A DNA stretch of 64,000 nucleotides from Cryptosporangium arvum DSM 44712 (GCF_000585375.1 NZ_KK073874.1:868001-932000); one strand, 5' to 3'; counted from the stretch's first letter, positions 16,350 to 25,593 are shown. Numbers and translations: made by a program. Notes: generated by a model from the letters alone, not told the origin.

Positions 16350-19300
16350 GTGAGGACGCCCCGCGTGATCTTGCTGCTCTCGACGTCGGACACCGACCTG
16401 CTCTCGGCCCGGGCGAGCGGAGCCTCGTACCGGCTCGCGAACCCGGCCCGGACCGGCGTCGACGACCTGCCCGGCCTCACCGACGGTGTGGACCTGGTCG
16501 TCGTCCGGATCCTCGGCGGGCGCAGGGCCTGGGAGGAAGGGCTCGACGCGCTGCTGGCCGGGCCGTTGCCGGTGATCGTGCTGGGCGGGGAGATCGCGCC
16601 GGACGCGGACCTCATGCAGCTCTCGACGGTGCCGATGGGAGCCGCGGCGGAGGCGCACGCGTACCTCGCGCAAGGCGGGGCGGCGAATCTCCAGCAGCTT
16701 CACAACTTCCTCAGCGACACCGTCCTGCTCACCGGCCTCGGCTTCGAACCCCCTGCGGAAATGCCCACCTGGGGCGTTCTGGAACGCGAATCCCGGGGCG
16801 ACGGGCCGACCATCGCGGTGCTCTACTACCGGGCCCACCACATCGCCGGGAACACCGCGTTCGTCGAAGCGCTGTCCGGCGCGATCGAGGACGCCGGTGG
16901 CCGGGCCCTGCCGATCTTCTGCGCCTCGCTGCGCACCGCGCCCGCCGAGCTGCTGACGACGCTGCGCACCGCGGACGCCCTCGTCGTCACCGTGCTCGCG
17001 GCCGGCGGCACCAAACCCGCCACGGTCAGCGCGGGCGGCGACGACGACGCCTGGGACGTGGGCGCGCTCGCCGCGCTCGACGTCCCGATCCTGCAGGGAC
17101 TCTGCCTCACCAGCAGCCGCGCCACCTGGGACGCCAACGACGACGGGCTCTCTCCGCTCGACAACGCCACCCAGGTCGCGATCCCGGAGTTCGACGGCCG
17201 GATCATCACGGTGCCGTTCTCGTTCAAGGAGATCGACGCCGACGGCCTCACCGTCTACGTCGCCGACCCCGAGCGCGCCGCCCGGGTGGCCGGCATCGCG
17301 GTCAAGCACGGCATCCTGCGCCACATCGCGCCGGAGAAGAAGCGCATCGCGCTCATGCTCAGCGCCTATCCCACCAAGCACGCCCGGGTCGGCAACGCGG
17401 TCGGCCTGGACACCCCGAAGTCCGCGGTGAAGCTCCTGCAGGCGTTGGCGGACGCCGGCTACGAGGTCGGGGACCTCCCCGGCGTCGAGGCCCAGGACGG
17501 CGACGCCCTCATCCACGCGCTGATCAAAGCCGGCGGCCACGACACCGCCTGGCTCACCGAGGAGCAGCTCGCCGCGAACCCGGTACGGATCCCCGCGGAG
17601 ACCTACAAAAAGTACTTCGACTCGCTCGACGAGAAACTCCGCGAGGCGATGGAGCGCCACTGGGGCCCGCCCCCCGGGGAGCTCTACGTCCACGAGGGAG
17701 ACATCGTGCTGGCCGCGCTGCGCGGCGAGAACGTCGTCGTGATGATCCAGCCGCCGCGCGGATTCGGCGAGAACCCGGTCGCGATCTACCACGACCCCGA
17801 CCTCCCGCCGAGCCACCACTACCTGGCCGCCTACCGCTGGCTGGCCGCCGAGTTCCACGCCGACGCCGTCGTCCACCTGGGCAAGCACGGCAACTTGGAG
17901 TGGCTGCCCGGCAAGACCGTCGGGATGTCGGCCGCCGACGGCTCCGACGCCGCGCTCGGTGACCTGCCGCTGATCTACCCGTTCCTGGTCAACGACCCGG
18001 GCGAGGGCACGCAGGCCAAGCGGCGCACGCACGCAACGCTCGTGGATCACCTGGTGCCCCCGATGGCGCGGGCCGACAGTTACGGCGACATCGCCCGGCT
18101 CGAGCAGCTGCTCGACGAACACGCGAACATCGCCGCCCTGGACCCGGCCAAGCTGCCCGCGATCCGCGCGCAGATCTGGACGCTGATCCAGGCCGCGCGC
18201 CTCGATCACGACCTGGGCCTTGACGACCGCCCGCACGACACCGAGTTCGACGACTTCCTGCTCCACGTCGACGGGTGGCTGTGCGAGGTCAAGGACGTGC
18301 AGATCCGCGACGGCCTGCACGTCCTTGGCGACGCGCCGGCCGGTGAGGCGCGGGTGAACCTCGTCCTCGCGATGCTCCGGGCCCGCCAGATGTGGGCCGG
18401 TCAGGTCGCCGCGCTTCCGGGCCTGCGCGAGGCGCTCGGCCTCTCCGAAGCCGGCGACGAGGCCCGGTCCGATGTCGACACGATCGACGCGATCGCCCGT
18501 GACCTGGTCGCCGCCATGGAGGAACGCGACTGGGACCCCACCGTCGGGGCCGAGGTCACCGCCCAGGTCCTGGACGCCACGAGCGGCGCGGCCGACGCCG
18601 ACCGGGCCCTGGTGGCACGCGTGCTCGAGTTCGCGGCCACCGAGGTCGTGCCGCGGCTGAACAAGACCACCGACGAGATGGCGCACGTGCTGCACGCCCT
18701 GAACGGCGGGTACGTGCCGGCCGGCCCGTCGGGGTCGCCGCTGCGCGGTCTGATCAACACGCTCCCGACCGGCCGGAACTTCTACTCGGTCGACCCCAAG
18801 GCCGTACCGAGCCGGCTGGCCTGGGAGACCGGATCGGCGATGGCCGACTCGCTGCTCACCCGCTACCGCGAGGACACCGGCGACTGGCCCCGCTCGGTCG
18901 GCCTGTCGATCTGGGGCACGTCGGCGATGCGCACGGCCGGCGACGACATCGCCGAGGTGCTGGCGCTGCTCGGTGTCCGCCCGGTCTGGGACGAGCAGTC
19001 CCGCCGGGTCAGCGGGCTCGAGCTCATCGCCTCCGACGAGCTCAACCGGCCCCGGATCGACGTCACGATGCGCATCAGCGGGTTCTTCCGGGATGCGTTC
19101 CCGCACGTCATCGCGATGCTCGACGACGCCGTGCAGCTGGTCGCCGCGCTCGAGGAACCCGACAACTACGTCCGCGAGCACGTCCTGGCCGACCTGGCCG
19201 GCCAGAAGAGCGAACGCCAGGCCACGATGCGGCTGTTCGGGTCCAAGCCGGGCGCGTACGGGGCCGGTCTGCTCCAGGCGATCGATTCACGGACCTGGCG

Positions 19301-19946
19301 CGACGACAAGGACCTGGCCGAGGTCTACGCGGTGTGGGGCGGTTACGCGTACGGGCGTGACCTCGACGGCGTGCCGGCCCGCCCCGACATGGAGAACGCG
19401 TACCGCCGGATCAACATCGCGGCGAAGAACGTCGACACCGCCGAGCACGACATCGCCGACTCCGACGACTACTTCCAGTACCACGGCGGGATGATCGCGA
19501 CCGTCCGGGCGCTGACCGGCCAGTCCCCGAAGGCCTACATCGGCGACAGCACGCGCCCGGACGCGGTGCGCACCCGCAGCCTGCACGAGGAGACCGCCCG
19601 GGTCTTCCGCGCCCGGGTGGTCAACCCGCGCTGGATCGAGGCGATGCGCCGCCACGGGTACAAGGGCGCGTTCGAGCTCGCCGCCACCGTCGACTACCTC
19701 TTCGGGTACGACGCCACCGCGGGCGTCGTCGCCGACTGGATGTACGAGAAGCTGGCCGCGACCTACGCGCTCGACGCGGAGAACCAGAAGTTCTTCGGTG
19801 AGTCGAACCCGTGGGCGTTGCACGCGATCACCGAGCGCCTGATCGAGGCGGCCGACCGCGGCCTCTGGGAGCACCCGGACGCCGAGACGCTGGCGGCGCT
19901 CCAGGACCTCTACCTCGCGACGGAGGGCGACCTCGAGGACGACTAG
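16350..19946 (+). CDS. cobN: Cobaltochelatase large subunit
   Basis: A 1,198-residue CobN, the porphyrin-binding subunit of the ATP-dependent aerobic cobalt chelatase that inserts cobalt into hydrogenobyrinic acid a,c-diamide. Family marks include VVHLGKHGNLEWLPGKT (about residue 508), the YPFLVNDPGEGTQAKRR stretch and LWGTSAMRT-like motifs in the C-terminal half. GTG 16350 is chosen because it follows the riboswitch directly; GTG 16365 is possible. Translation from inside the riboswitch would be an artefact. The partner AAA+ subunits are not in the window. The stop overlaps the converging small gene by four bases. Confidence 0.95.
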   Translation: MRTPRVILLLSTSDTDLLSARASGASYRLANPARTGVDDLPGLTDGVDLVVVRILGGRRAWEEGLDALLAGPLPVIVLGGEIAPDADLMQLSTVPMGAAAEAHAYLAQGGAANLQQLHNFLSDTVLLTGLGFEPPAEMPTWGVLERESRGDGPTIAVLYYRAHHIAGNTAFVEALSGAIEDAGGRALPIFCASLRTAPAELLTTLRTADALVVTVLAAGGTKPATVSAGGDDDAWDVGALAALDVPILQGLCLTSSRATWDANDDGLSPLDNATQVAIPEFDGRIITVPFSFKEIDADGLTVYVADPERAARVAGIAVKHGILRHIAPEKKRIALMLSAYPTKHARVGNAVGLDTPKSAVKLLQALADAGYEVGDLPGVEAQDGDALIHALIKAGGHDTAWLTEEQLAANPVRIPAETYKKYFDSLDEKLREAMERHWGPPPGELYVHEGDIVLAALRGENVVVMIQPPRGFGENPVAIYHDPDLPPSHHYLAAYRWLAAEFHADAVVHLGKHGNLEWLPGKTVGMSAADGSDAALGDLPLIYPFLVNDPGEGTQAKRRTHATLVDHLVPPMARADSYGDIARLEQLLDEHANIAALDPAKLPAIRAQIWTLIQAARLDHDLGLDDRPHDTEFDDFLLHVDGWLCEVKDVQIRDGLHVLGDAPAGEARVNLVLAMLRARQMWAGQVAALPGLREALGLSEAGDEARSDVDTIDAIARDLVAAMEERDWDPTVGAEVTAQVLDATSGAADADRALVARVLEFAATEVVPRLNKTTDEMAHVLHALNGGYVPAGPSGSPLRGLINTLPTGRNFYSVDPKAVPSRLAWETGSAMADSLLTRYREDTGDWPRSVGLSIWGTSAMRTAGDDIAEVLALLGVRPVWDEQSRRVSGLELIASDELNRPRIDVTMRISGFFRDAFPHVIAMLDDAVQLVAALEEPDNYVREHVLADLAGQKSERQATMRLFGSKPGAYGAGLLQAIDSRTWRDDKDLAEVYAVWGGYAYGRDLDGVPARPDMENAYRRINIAAKNVDTAEHDIADSDDYFQYHGGMIATVRALTGQSPKAYIGDSTRPDAVRTRSLHEETARVFRARVVNPRWIEAMRRHGYKGAFELAATVDYLFGYDATAGVVADWMYEKLAATYALDAENQKFFGESNPWALHAITERLIEAADRGLWEHPDAETLAALQDLYLATEGDLEDD

Positions 19947-20233
19947 TTGGCGAAGCGCTGGACCGGTTCGATGATGTTCAGCAGCGTCGAACTGCACTCG
20001 GCGAACGCGACCTGCACCGCACGCAGCTCGTCGGCCGACGGCCCGTTCACGTCGTCCACCGCCTGCGCCATCTCGGCCGCCGACGTCGAGAGGTGCAACG
20101 CGGTCACCGCGAGCGCGTGCAGGATCGCGGGCGCGTCGACGAGCACGTCGGACTGCAGGGCCCGAGCCAGCGCGCCCGCGTCGGTGCCGAGGGTGTCGGC
20201 CAGATCCGTGACGGTATCGGCGGCGAACTTCAT
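19943..20233 (-). CDS. Small helical hypothetical protein
   Basis: A 96-residue protein, probably all alpha-helical, with no membrane segment or Cys pair and one Cys near residue 79. The ATG is at 20233 and the stop overlaps the cobN stop region by four bases on the opposite strand. The composition (Ala, Asp, Leu and Val rich, few basic residues) resembles a WXG-like or helical-bundle protein, but no specific motif supports that. Function unknown. Confidence 0.6.
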   Translation of the reverse strand: MKFAADTVTDLADTLGTDAGALARALQSDVLVDAPAILHALAVTALHLSTSAAEMAQAVDDVNGPSADELRAVQVAFAECSSTLLNIIEPVQRFAN

Positions 20234-20280
20234 GCCCGCGATAATGCCTCCTCCCCGCCAGTCGGCGCGGCCCCGTAACG

Positions 20281-20405
20281 GAGGGCATAAGTGGCGAAAC
20301 GGACCGGCGTGCCCGAGGGGTGGGAGGCACTCCGGGCGGTTTCGCCCCTGGCGAGGGAGACTGCATACGGTTGGAACGCTGACCAGCGAGAACGAAGGAG
20401 AACCG
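20281..20405 (+). other. Leader of the mtnKACB operon with stem-loop potential
   Basis: The interval before mtnK contains a GGGCG/CGCCC stem (20334-20338 with 20343-20347) inside a larger GC-rich fold, and a GCTG/CAGC mini-hairpin near 20378-20388. It does not match the SAM-I, SAM-II or SAM-IV cores I can recall. A regulatory RNA role is only a possibility. The AAGGAG site at 20394-20399 serves mtnK. Confidence 0.3.
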
Positions 20406-21578
20406 GTGGTCCTGGAACCCGCCGAGATCTGGGCCTATCTGATCGGGCGCGGATCGGTCCCGGCGACCGCCACCGGCACCGTGCGTGAGGTCGGCGACGG
20501 CAACATGAACCGCGTCTTCGTGGCGGTTCCCGACGACCCCGCGATCCCGAGCGTGGCCGTGAAGCAGGCCCCGCCGTGGATCCAGAAGCTCGGCCCGTCC
20601 GCGCCGATGAGCCCCGAGCGGGCGCTCATCGAAGCGAGGGCGCTACGCACGTTCGCCGAGTACGCGCCCAGGCAGACCCCCGCCGTCCGGGACGTCGACG
20701 AGACCCGGTTCGCGTTCACGATGGAGGACCTCTCCGACCTCACCGTGCTGCGTACCGCGCTCAACGACGGTGCCGAGATCGGCCGGACGTCAGCGGAGGT
20801 GGGCGAGCTCGTCGGGCGGGTCACGTTCGCGACCAGCGTCGCCGGCGCCGACCCCCGGGTGCGTGCCGCGCTGATCCAGGAGTCGGTGAACCCGCTGCTC
20901 GCCGAGGTCACGCTGCAGTACCTGCTGGGTGACCCGTTCGTCGAGGCCGAGCACAACCACCACCACCCGGCGCTCGAGGACGGGGTGAAGCGGCTGCGTG
21001 CCGACCCCGCCGTCCGCACCGAACTCGCCGCGATCCGCGCCGCGTTCGGCGCCAAGGCCCAGGCGCTCGTCCACGGCGACCTGCACAGCGGCAGCGTCAT
21101 GGTCGGCGTCCGCGACGGTGAACCGGTCGTGCGCGTTATCGACCCCGAGTTCGCGATGGTCGGTCCGATCGGCCTCGACCTCGGTCTCTACGTCGCCAAC
21201 CTCGTCATCGCGTCCGTACGCAGCCGGAACGCCGCCCACCTGGCGAGCATCGCCGAGTGCTGGGACGCGTTCTGCGCCGCCTGGCGCGAGGGCTGGCCCA
21301 CCCGCGTCGACAGGCTGCTCGACGACGGCTGGCTCCTGCGTGAGCTCCGCGACGTCTGGCACGACACGCTCGGGTTCGCCGCCGTCGAGCTGGTGCGCCG
21401 GGTCGCCGGCTACTCGCACGCGTCCGACCTCGAGACGCTGCCCGACCCCGGCCCGGCCTCCGCGCTCGTGCTCGACCTCGGCCACAAGCTGCTCGTCGAC
21501 CGCGAGATCTGCGGCCGCCGCCCGGATCCCCGCGCGCTCGCGCACCTCGTCAGCACCTCCTGGGAGGCCCGGCAGTGA
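20406..21578 (+). CDS. mtnK: 5-methylthioribose kinase
   Basis: A 390-residue protein-kinase-fold enzyme that phosphorylates methylthioribose in the methionine salvage pathway. The REVGDGNMNRVF ATP-binding loop sits near residue 29. The catalytic loop HGDLHSGS has Asp225, and the metal-binding Asp246 lies in DPEFAMVGPIGLDLG. GTG 20406 has a good AAGGAG site seven bases upstream. Its stop overlaps the next ATG, starting the coupled operon mtnK-mtnA-mtnC-mtnB. A second MtnK-like gene lies at 28285-29493. Confidence 0.93.
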   Translation: MVLEPAEIWAYLIGRGSVPATATGTVREVGDGNMNRVFVAVPDDPAIPSVAVKQAPPWIQKLGPSAPMSPERALIEARALRTFAEYAPRQTPAVRDVDETRFAFTMEDLSDLTVLRTALNDGAEIGRTSAEVGELVGRVTFATSVAGADPRVRAALIQESVNPLLAEVTLQYLLGDPFVEAEHNHHHPALEDGVKRLRADPAVRTELAAIRAAFGAKAQALVHGDLHSGSVMVGVRDGEPVVRVIDPEFAMVGPIGLDLGLYVANLVIASVRSRNAAHLASIAECWDAFCAAWREGWPTRVDRLLDDGWLLRELRDVWHDTLGFAAVELVRRVAGYSHASDLETLPDPGPASALVLDLGHKLLVDREICGRRPDPRALAHLVSTSWEARQ

Positions 21579-22603
21579 GGCCCGTCCTCGACGACAGCGT
21601 CCGCCTGACCGACGAGGGCGTACTGATCCTCGACCGTCGCGTCTTCCCCGCGCGCGAGGAGTGGGTGCTGACCCGCACCGCGGGCGAGGTCGCGGTCGCG
21701 ATCCGCGCGATGGTGACGCAGAGTTCGGGCCCGTTCTACGCCGGGCTGGCCGGGCTGCGCCTGAGCGCCCGCCTCCACCGGGGCGACGGTCTCGACACCG
21801 CTCTCCAGGCGCTGGCCGACGACGGCGAGCTGCTCACCGCCGCGCGGCCCACGAACAACCACGTCCGCGACGCCGTCCGCGAGGTGCTCGACGCCGTGGG
21901 CGCCGCCGGATCGGCCGACGAACTGGCCGAACTGGTCGAGGCCGAGACCGCCCGGTTGGAGGCCGCCTACCGGGGCGGCAGCGCCGAGCTGGGCCGGCTC
22001 ACCACCGAGCTGATCCCCGACGGCGCCCGGGTGATGACCCATTGCTGGATGGACGCGTACCTGATCGGGCTGGTGCAGCAGGCCGAGCTGGCCGGGCGCA
22101 AGTACGAGTGGGTCGTCACCGAGACGCGCCCCTACCTGCAGGGCGCCCGGCTCACCGCGCACACGCTGGCCGAGATGGGGCAGCCGCTGACGCTCATCAC
22201 CGACTCGACGGCGGCGTCGGTGCTCGCCGGTCAGGGCGCGCTCGGGTCGGTCGACGCGCTCGTCACCGCGGCCGACCGGGTGACGATGGACGGCCACGTC
22301 ATCAACAAGGTCGGCACGCTGTCGCACGCGGTGGCGGCGTCGGCGTTCGAGGTGCCGTTCTACGCGCTGGTGCTGGCCCCCGACCGCACCGCCGCGACCG
22401 CGTCCGACGTCGTGATCGAGGAGCGCGACGGCGCGGAGGTGCTGTCGACGCTCGGCTCGCGCACCGCGTCCGCCCTGGTCGAACGCGGCTACTACCCGGC
22501 ATTCGACGTCACGCCGCCGGAGTTCGTGCGGCGGATCGTCACCGACCGAGGCGTTTTCGAGCCGGCCAGGGTCGGCGAGTACCACGAAAGGCAGAACCGA
22601 TGA
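21575..22603 (+). CDS. mtnA: Methylthioribose-1-phosphate isomerase (divergent MtnA)
   Basis: A 342-residue member of the eIF2B-alpha/MtnA sugar-phosphate isomerase family. It has the AARPTNNH substrate motif, ETRPYLQGARLT, ITDSTAASVL and NKVGTL. Catalytic Cys157 (MTHCWMD) and Asp234 (AADRV) line up with the Cys/Asp pair of known MtnA. The usual HCNAG sequence is replaced by HCWMD, so it is a divergent branch. It converts the MtnK product to methylthioribulose-1-phosphate, the substrate of MtnB encoded downstream. The ATG overlaps the mtnK stop (ATGA-type coupling). Confidence 0.88.
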   Translation: MRPVLDDSVRLTDEGVLILDRRVFPAREEWVLTRTAGEVAVAIRAMVTQSSGPFYAGLAGLRLSARLHRGDGLDTALQALADDGELLTAARPTNNHVRDAVREVLDAVGAAGSADELAELVEAETARLEAAYRGGSAELGRLTTELIPDGARVMTHCWMDAYLIGLVQQAELAGRKYEWVVTETRPYLQGARLTAHTLAEMGQPLTLITDSTAASVLAGQGALGSVDALVTAADRVTMDGHVINKVGTLSHAVAASAFEVPFYALVLAPDRTAATASDVVIEERDGAEVLSTLGSRTASALVERGYYPAFDVTPPEFVRRIVTDRGVFEPARVGEYHERQNR

Positions 22604-23313
22604 CTCACACCGCACGCGTGGTCGTCCTCGACATCGAGGGCACGACCAGCGCGGCCGGGTTCGTGCAGGGCGACCTGTACGACTACGCCCGGCCGCGCCT
22701 CCGCTCGTGGATCGCCGACCACGCCGACGACCCGGCGATCGTCTCCGCCGTGGCCGACACCAGGGCCGAGGGCGGGCTGGCCGACGACGCCGACCTGGAC
22801 GCGGTCGTCGCGGTGTTGCACGGCTGGATGGACACCGACGTCAAAGCGACGCCGCTCAAGACGATCCAGGGGCAGCTCTGGGCGGCCGGGTTCGCCGCCG
22901 GTGAGCTGCGCTCGCACTTCTTCGCCGACGTCGTCCCGCGCCTGCGTGAATGGCACGAGCGCGGTCTGCGGCTGGTGTCGTTCTCCTCGGGGTCGATCGC
23001 CAGCCAGGTGCCCTGGTACCGGCACGCCGACGCCGGCGACCTCACGCCGCTGATCGAGGACTACTTCGACACGGTCAAGGCCGGCAGCAAGCGCGAGGTG
23101 AGCTCGTACGAGAAGATCGCGTCCGCACTCGGCGTCGCCGGTGACGACACGTTGTTCCTGACCGATCTGCCCGCCGAGCTGGACGCGGCCGCCGCCGCCG
23201 GGTGGCAGGTGATCGGCGTCCGCCGTGAGGGCGAGCCGAACTACGCCGCCGACTTCGGCGACCACCCGGTCGTCTCCTCGTTCGACGAGGTCGACGTGCG
23301 GGCCCGGGCATGA
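22600..23313 (+). CDS. mtnC: Enolase-phosphatase E1
   Basis: A 237-residue HAD-family enzyme that enolises and dephosphorylates 2,3-diketo-5-methylthiopentyl-1-phosphate to an acireductone. The nucleophile motif is VVLDIEGTT at residues 8-16, the second motif is SFSSGS near residue 128, and the third is FLTDLPAELDAA with its Lys upstream (KAGSKRE). The MtnC-specific IQGQLWAAGF is present. The ATG overlaps the mtnA stop and the stop overlaps the mtnB start. Confidence 0.94.
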   Translation: MTHTARVVVLDIEGTTSAAGFVQGDLYDYARPRLRSWIADHADDPAIVSAVADTRAEGGLADDADLDAVVAVLHGWMDTDVKATPLKTIQGQLWAAGFAAGELRSHFFADVVPRLREWHERGLRLVSFSSGSIASQVPWYRHADAGDLTPLIEDYFDTVKAGSKREVSSYEKIASALGVAGDDTLFLTDLPAELDAAAAAGWQVIGVRREGEPNYAADFGDHPVVSSFDEVDVRARA

Positions 23314-23948
23314 CCGGGCCGGATTACCGCACCGACTTCCGGGGCGTGCTCGAGGGCGCGGGGACGGCGCTGGCGGCGGAGTCGGCCCGGTTCGCCGGCA
23401 TCGGCTGGATGCGTGGGACGTCGGGCAACCTCTCGATCGTCCTCAACCGCGACCCGCTGCGCCTGGCCGTGACCGTCAGCGGCCTCGACAAAGGCGAACT
23501 GACGAGCGCCGACGTCGTCGTGGTCGACGAGCTGGGCCGCGCGGTGGCCGAACAGCCCCGCCCCGACCTGATCCCGTCCGCCGAGGCCGAACTGCACGCC
23601 CGGGTGGCGCAGCTCTCGGGCGCCGGCGCGGTGGTGCACGTCCACGCGCTGCAGGCCGTGCTCGCCGGGCACTGGTGGCCCGGCGGCATCGAGCTGCGTG
23701 ACCTGGAGATGCTCAAGGGCATCGGCCGGCTCGCCCACGACGAGACCGTCACGATCCCGGTCGTGCCGAACTCCCAGGACATGAAGGTGCTCGGCGACGA
23801 CGTCGCGAAGGTGTTCGACCCCGCGGTTCCGGCCGTTGTCGTCGCCCGCCACGGCATGTACGCGTGGGGTCGCGACCTGCTCCAGGCCCGTCACCACACC
23901 GAGATCGTCGAGTTCCTGCTGCAGTTCACGGTCGAGACACGCGGCTGA
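23310..23948 (+). CDS. mtnB: Methylthioribulose-1-phosphate dehydratase
   Basis: A 212-residue class-II-aldolase-fold dehydratase. Zinc ligands are in the VHVHAL motif (near residue 111) and in the C-terminal RHGMYAWG...RHHTE region. GWMRGTSGNLS near the N-terminus is a family mark. It acts between MtnA and MtnC. The last gene of the operon, it runs 23 bases into the converging regulator gene. The following pathway enzyme, MtnD, is encoded 9.4 kb away. Confidence 0.93.
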   Translation: MTGPDYRTDFRGVLEGAGTALAAESARFAGIGWMRGTSGNLSIVLNRDPLRLAVTVSGLDKGELTSADVVVVDELGRAVAEQPRPDLIPSAEAELHARVAQLSGAGAVVHVHALQAVLAGHWWPGGIELRDLEMLKGIGRLAHDETVTIPVVPNSQDMKVLGDDVAKVFDPAVPAVVVARHGMYAWGRDLLQARHHTEIVEFLLQFTVETRG

Positions 23949-24756
23949 GCCGCGCGAAGATCCCGGCGGTGGGGGAGCCGGGCTCGGGGCAGTAGACGAT
24001 GATCCGCTGGCCGGTCTCCGGGACGTGCAGCACCTGGCACTCGAACTCCAGTCTCCCGAGCTGCGGCGACACCACCGACTTCACGATCCGGCGCCGCTCC
24101 TCGACGTCGTGGGCGGCCCACAGCTCGGCGAACCGTTTCGAGGTGCCGAGCAGCTCGGTCACCAGCCGTTCGATTCCCGGGTCGCCCGGGTAGCGGGCGT
24201 ACGCGGCCCGCAGGTCGGCGACGGTCGAGCGGTTGAACGCCCGGGTGGATTCGTCGTCCCGGTGCGGGTCGCCGTCGGAGCGGCGGAACATCCAGCGGAT
24301 CATGTTCCGGTCGTCCTCGGGCACGAGCGAGAGGTCGCTCAGGAAGTGCGTCGCGAGTTCGTTCCAGGCGAGCACCGTGTAACTCGCGTCCACGACGTAG
24401 GCGGGGACGTCGGTGAGCGAGTCCAGCAGCACCCGGATCGCGGGGGTCAGGTCGCGGGCCGGGCCGGCGACCACCGGCGGGGTCTCGCCGGCCACCCGGA
24501 ACAGGTAATCGCGCTCGTCCCGGGTGAGCAGCAGGGCGCGGGCCAGCGCGGACAGCACCTGGCGCGACGGGTTGGGGCCGCGTCCCTGCTCGAGCCGGAT
24601 GTAGTAGTCGATCGACATGCCCGCGAGCTGCGCGACCTCCTGGCGCCGCAGGCCGGGCGTGCGGCGGCGGATCCCGTCCGGTAACCCGACGTCGGCGGGC
24701 CGCAACCGGGCCCGGCGCGTGCGGAGGAACGCGGCGATCTCGGTGCGCGGGTTCAT
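23926..24756 (-). CDS. XRE/MmyB-type transcriptional regulator
   Basis: A 276-residue regulator. Residues 8-75 form a helix-turn-helix with RRTPGLRRQEVAQLAGMS and YYIRLEQGRGPNPSRQVL, the MmyB signature. Residues 105-270 form the PAS-like MmyB ligand domain, which binds fatty-acid-like ligands in structural studies. It is divergent from an SDR gene with a palindrome in the 102-base gap; this pairing is typical of actinomycetes, where the regulator controls its neighbour. ATG 24756 gives the normal length; the reading frame continues upstream but is non-coding in character. Confidence 0.9.
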   Translation of the reverse strand: MNPRTEIAAFLRTRRARLRPADVGLPDGIRRRTPGLRRQEVAQLAGMSIDYYIRLEQGRGPNPSRQVLSALARALLLTRDERDYLFRVAGETPPVVAGPARDLTPAIRVLLDSLTDVPAYVVDASYTVLAWNELATHFLSDLSLVPEDDRNMIRWMFRRSDGDPHRDDESTRAFNRSTVADLRAAYARYPGDPGIERLVTELLGTSKRFAELWAAHDVEERRRIVKSVVSPQLGRLEFECQVLHVPETGQRIIVYCPEPGSPTAGIFARLSRVSRP

Positions 24757-24790
24757 GGCTCCAGCGTGCCGCAGCCCGCGCCCGCGCGGG

Positions 24791-24807
24791 TGGTAGCGCC
24801 GATACCA
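24791..24807. promoter_or_regulatory. Candidate MmyB operator palindrome
   Basis: TGGTAGCGCCGATACCA is an odd-length palindrome with perfect TGGTA/TACCA arms and symmetric inner CG pairs (mismatched only at the two positions next to the arms). It lies between the divergent MmyB regulator and the SDR gene, where an autoregulatory operator is expected. Confidence 0.5.
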
Positions 24808-24858
24808 GCCTCGGCACGTCTCTCCCGGGGTGGCCCCGACTCTCCGAGGCTTCGGGGC

Positions 24859-25593
24859 ATGACACAGATCGCCCTGGTCACGGGCTCCAACAAAGGCATC
24901 GGTCACGAGACGGCCCGGCTGCTCGGCGAGCGCGGCTACACGGTGCTGGCCGCCGCCCGCGATTCGTCGCGCGGCACGGCGGCGGCCGACGCGCTCGGCG
25001 CCACGTTCGTCCAGCTCGACGTCACCGACGACGAGTCGATCCGGGGAGCGGCCGCCCGGGTCGCGGCCGAACACGACCACCTCGATGTGCTGATCAACAA
25101 CGCCGGTCTGATCGGCGACCACGAGGAGGCGCGCGGCCGGCCCAGCGGCACCAGCCGGGAAGCGCTCCGGCAGGTCTTCGAGACCAACGTGTTCGGCGCG
25201 GTCGCGGTGACGAACGCGTTCCTGCCCCTGCTGCGCAAGGCTCCCTCGCCCCGGATCGTGAACGTCTCCAGCGAGGTCGGCTCGATCACCACGATCAGCG
25301 ACCCGGAAAACCCGCTCTACCAGCTGGTCGGAATTCCGTACCCGGCGTCGAAGACCGCACTGAACATGGTGACGGCGATGTACGCGAAGGAGCTGACGGA
25401 GGTGGATGTGTTCGCGGCCAACCCCGGCTACTGCGCCACCGACCTCAACGGCCACAGCGGTTTCCGCACCCCGGCCCAGGGCGCGGCGGTGATCGTGGCC
25501 TTGGCCACCGGCGAGGCTTCGGCTCCCTCCGGCCGGCTCTGGGGCGATCTCTCCCTCCTCGGCACCCCCGGCGACGGCGTCATCCCGTGGTGA
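24859..25593 (+). CDS. Short-chain dehydrogenase/reductase
   Basis: A 244-residue classical SDR. The Rossmann motif TGSNKGIGHE starts at residue 8, NNAG is near residue 78, and the catalytic Ser lies in NVSSEVGS with the YxxxK pair as YPASK. It is NAD(P)-dependent; the substrate is unknown. It is similar in layout to the widespread actinobacterial SDR/MmyB divergent pairs and is probably under control of the adjacent regulator. Confidence 0.88.
   Translation: MTQIALVTGSNKGIGHETARLLGERGYTVLAAARDSSRGTAAADALGATFVQLDVTDDESIRGAAARVAAEHDHLDVLINNAGLIGDHEEARGRPSGTSREALRQVFETNVFGAVAVTNAFLPLLRKAPSPRIVNVSSEVGSITTISDPENPLYQLVGIPYPASKTALNMVTAMYAKELTEVDVFAANPGYCATDLNGHSGFRTPAQGAAVIVALATGEASAPSGRLWGDLSLLGTPGDGVIPW

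Noticed and set aside
20281-20405. SAM riboswitch before mtnK
   Set aside because: None of the SAM-I, II or IV core sequences could be found.
24757-25455. N-terminal extension of the MmyB regulator
   Set aside because: The frame runs through the SDR gene in the opposite direction and ATG 24756 fits the family.
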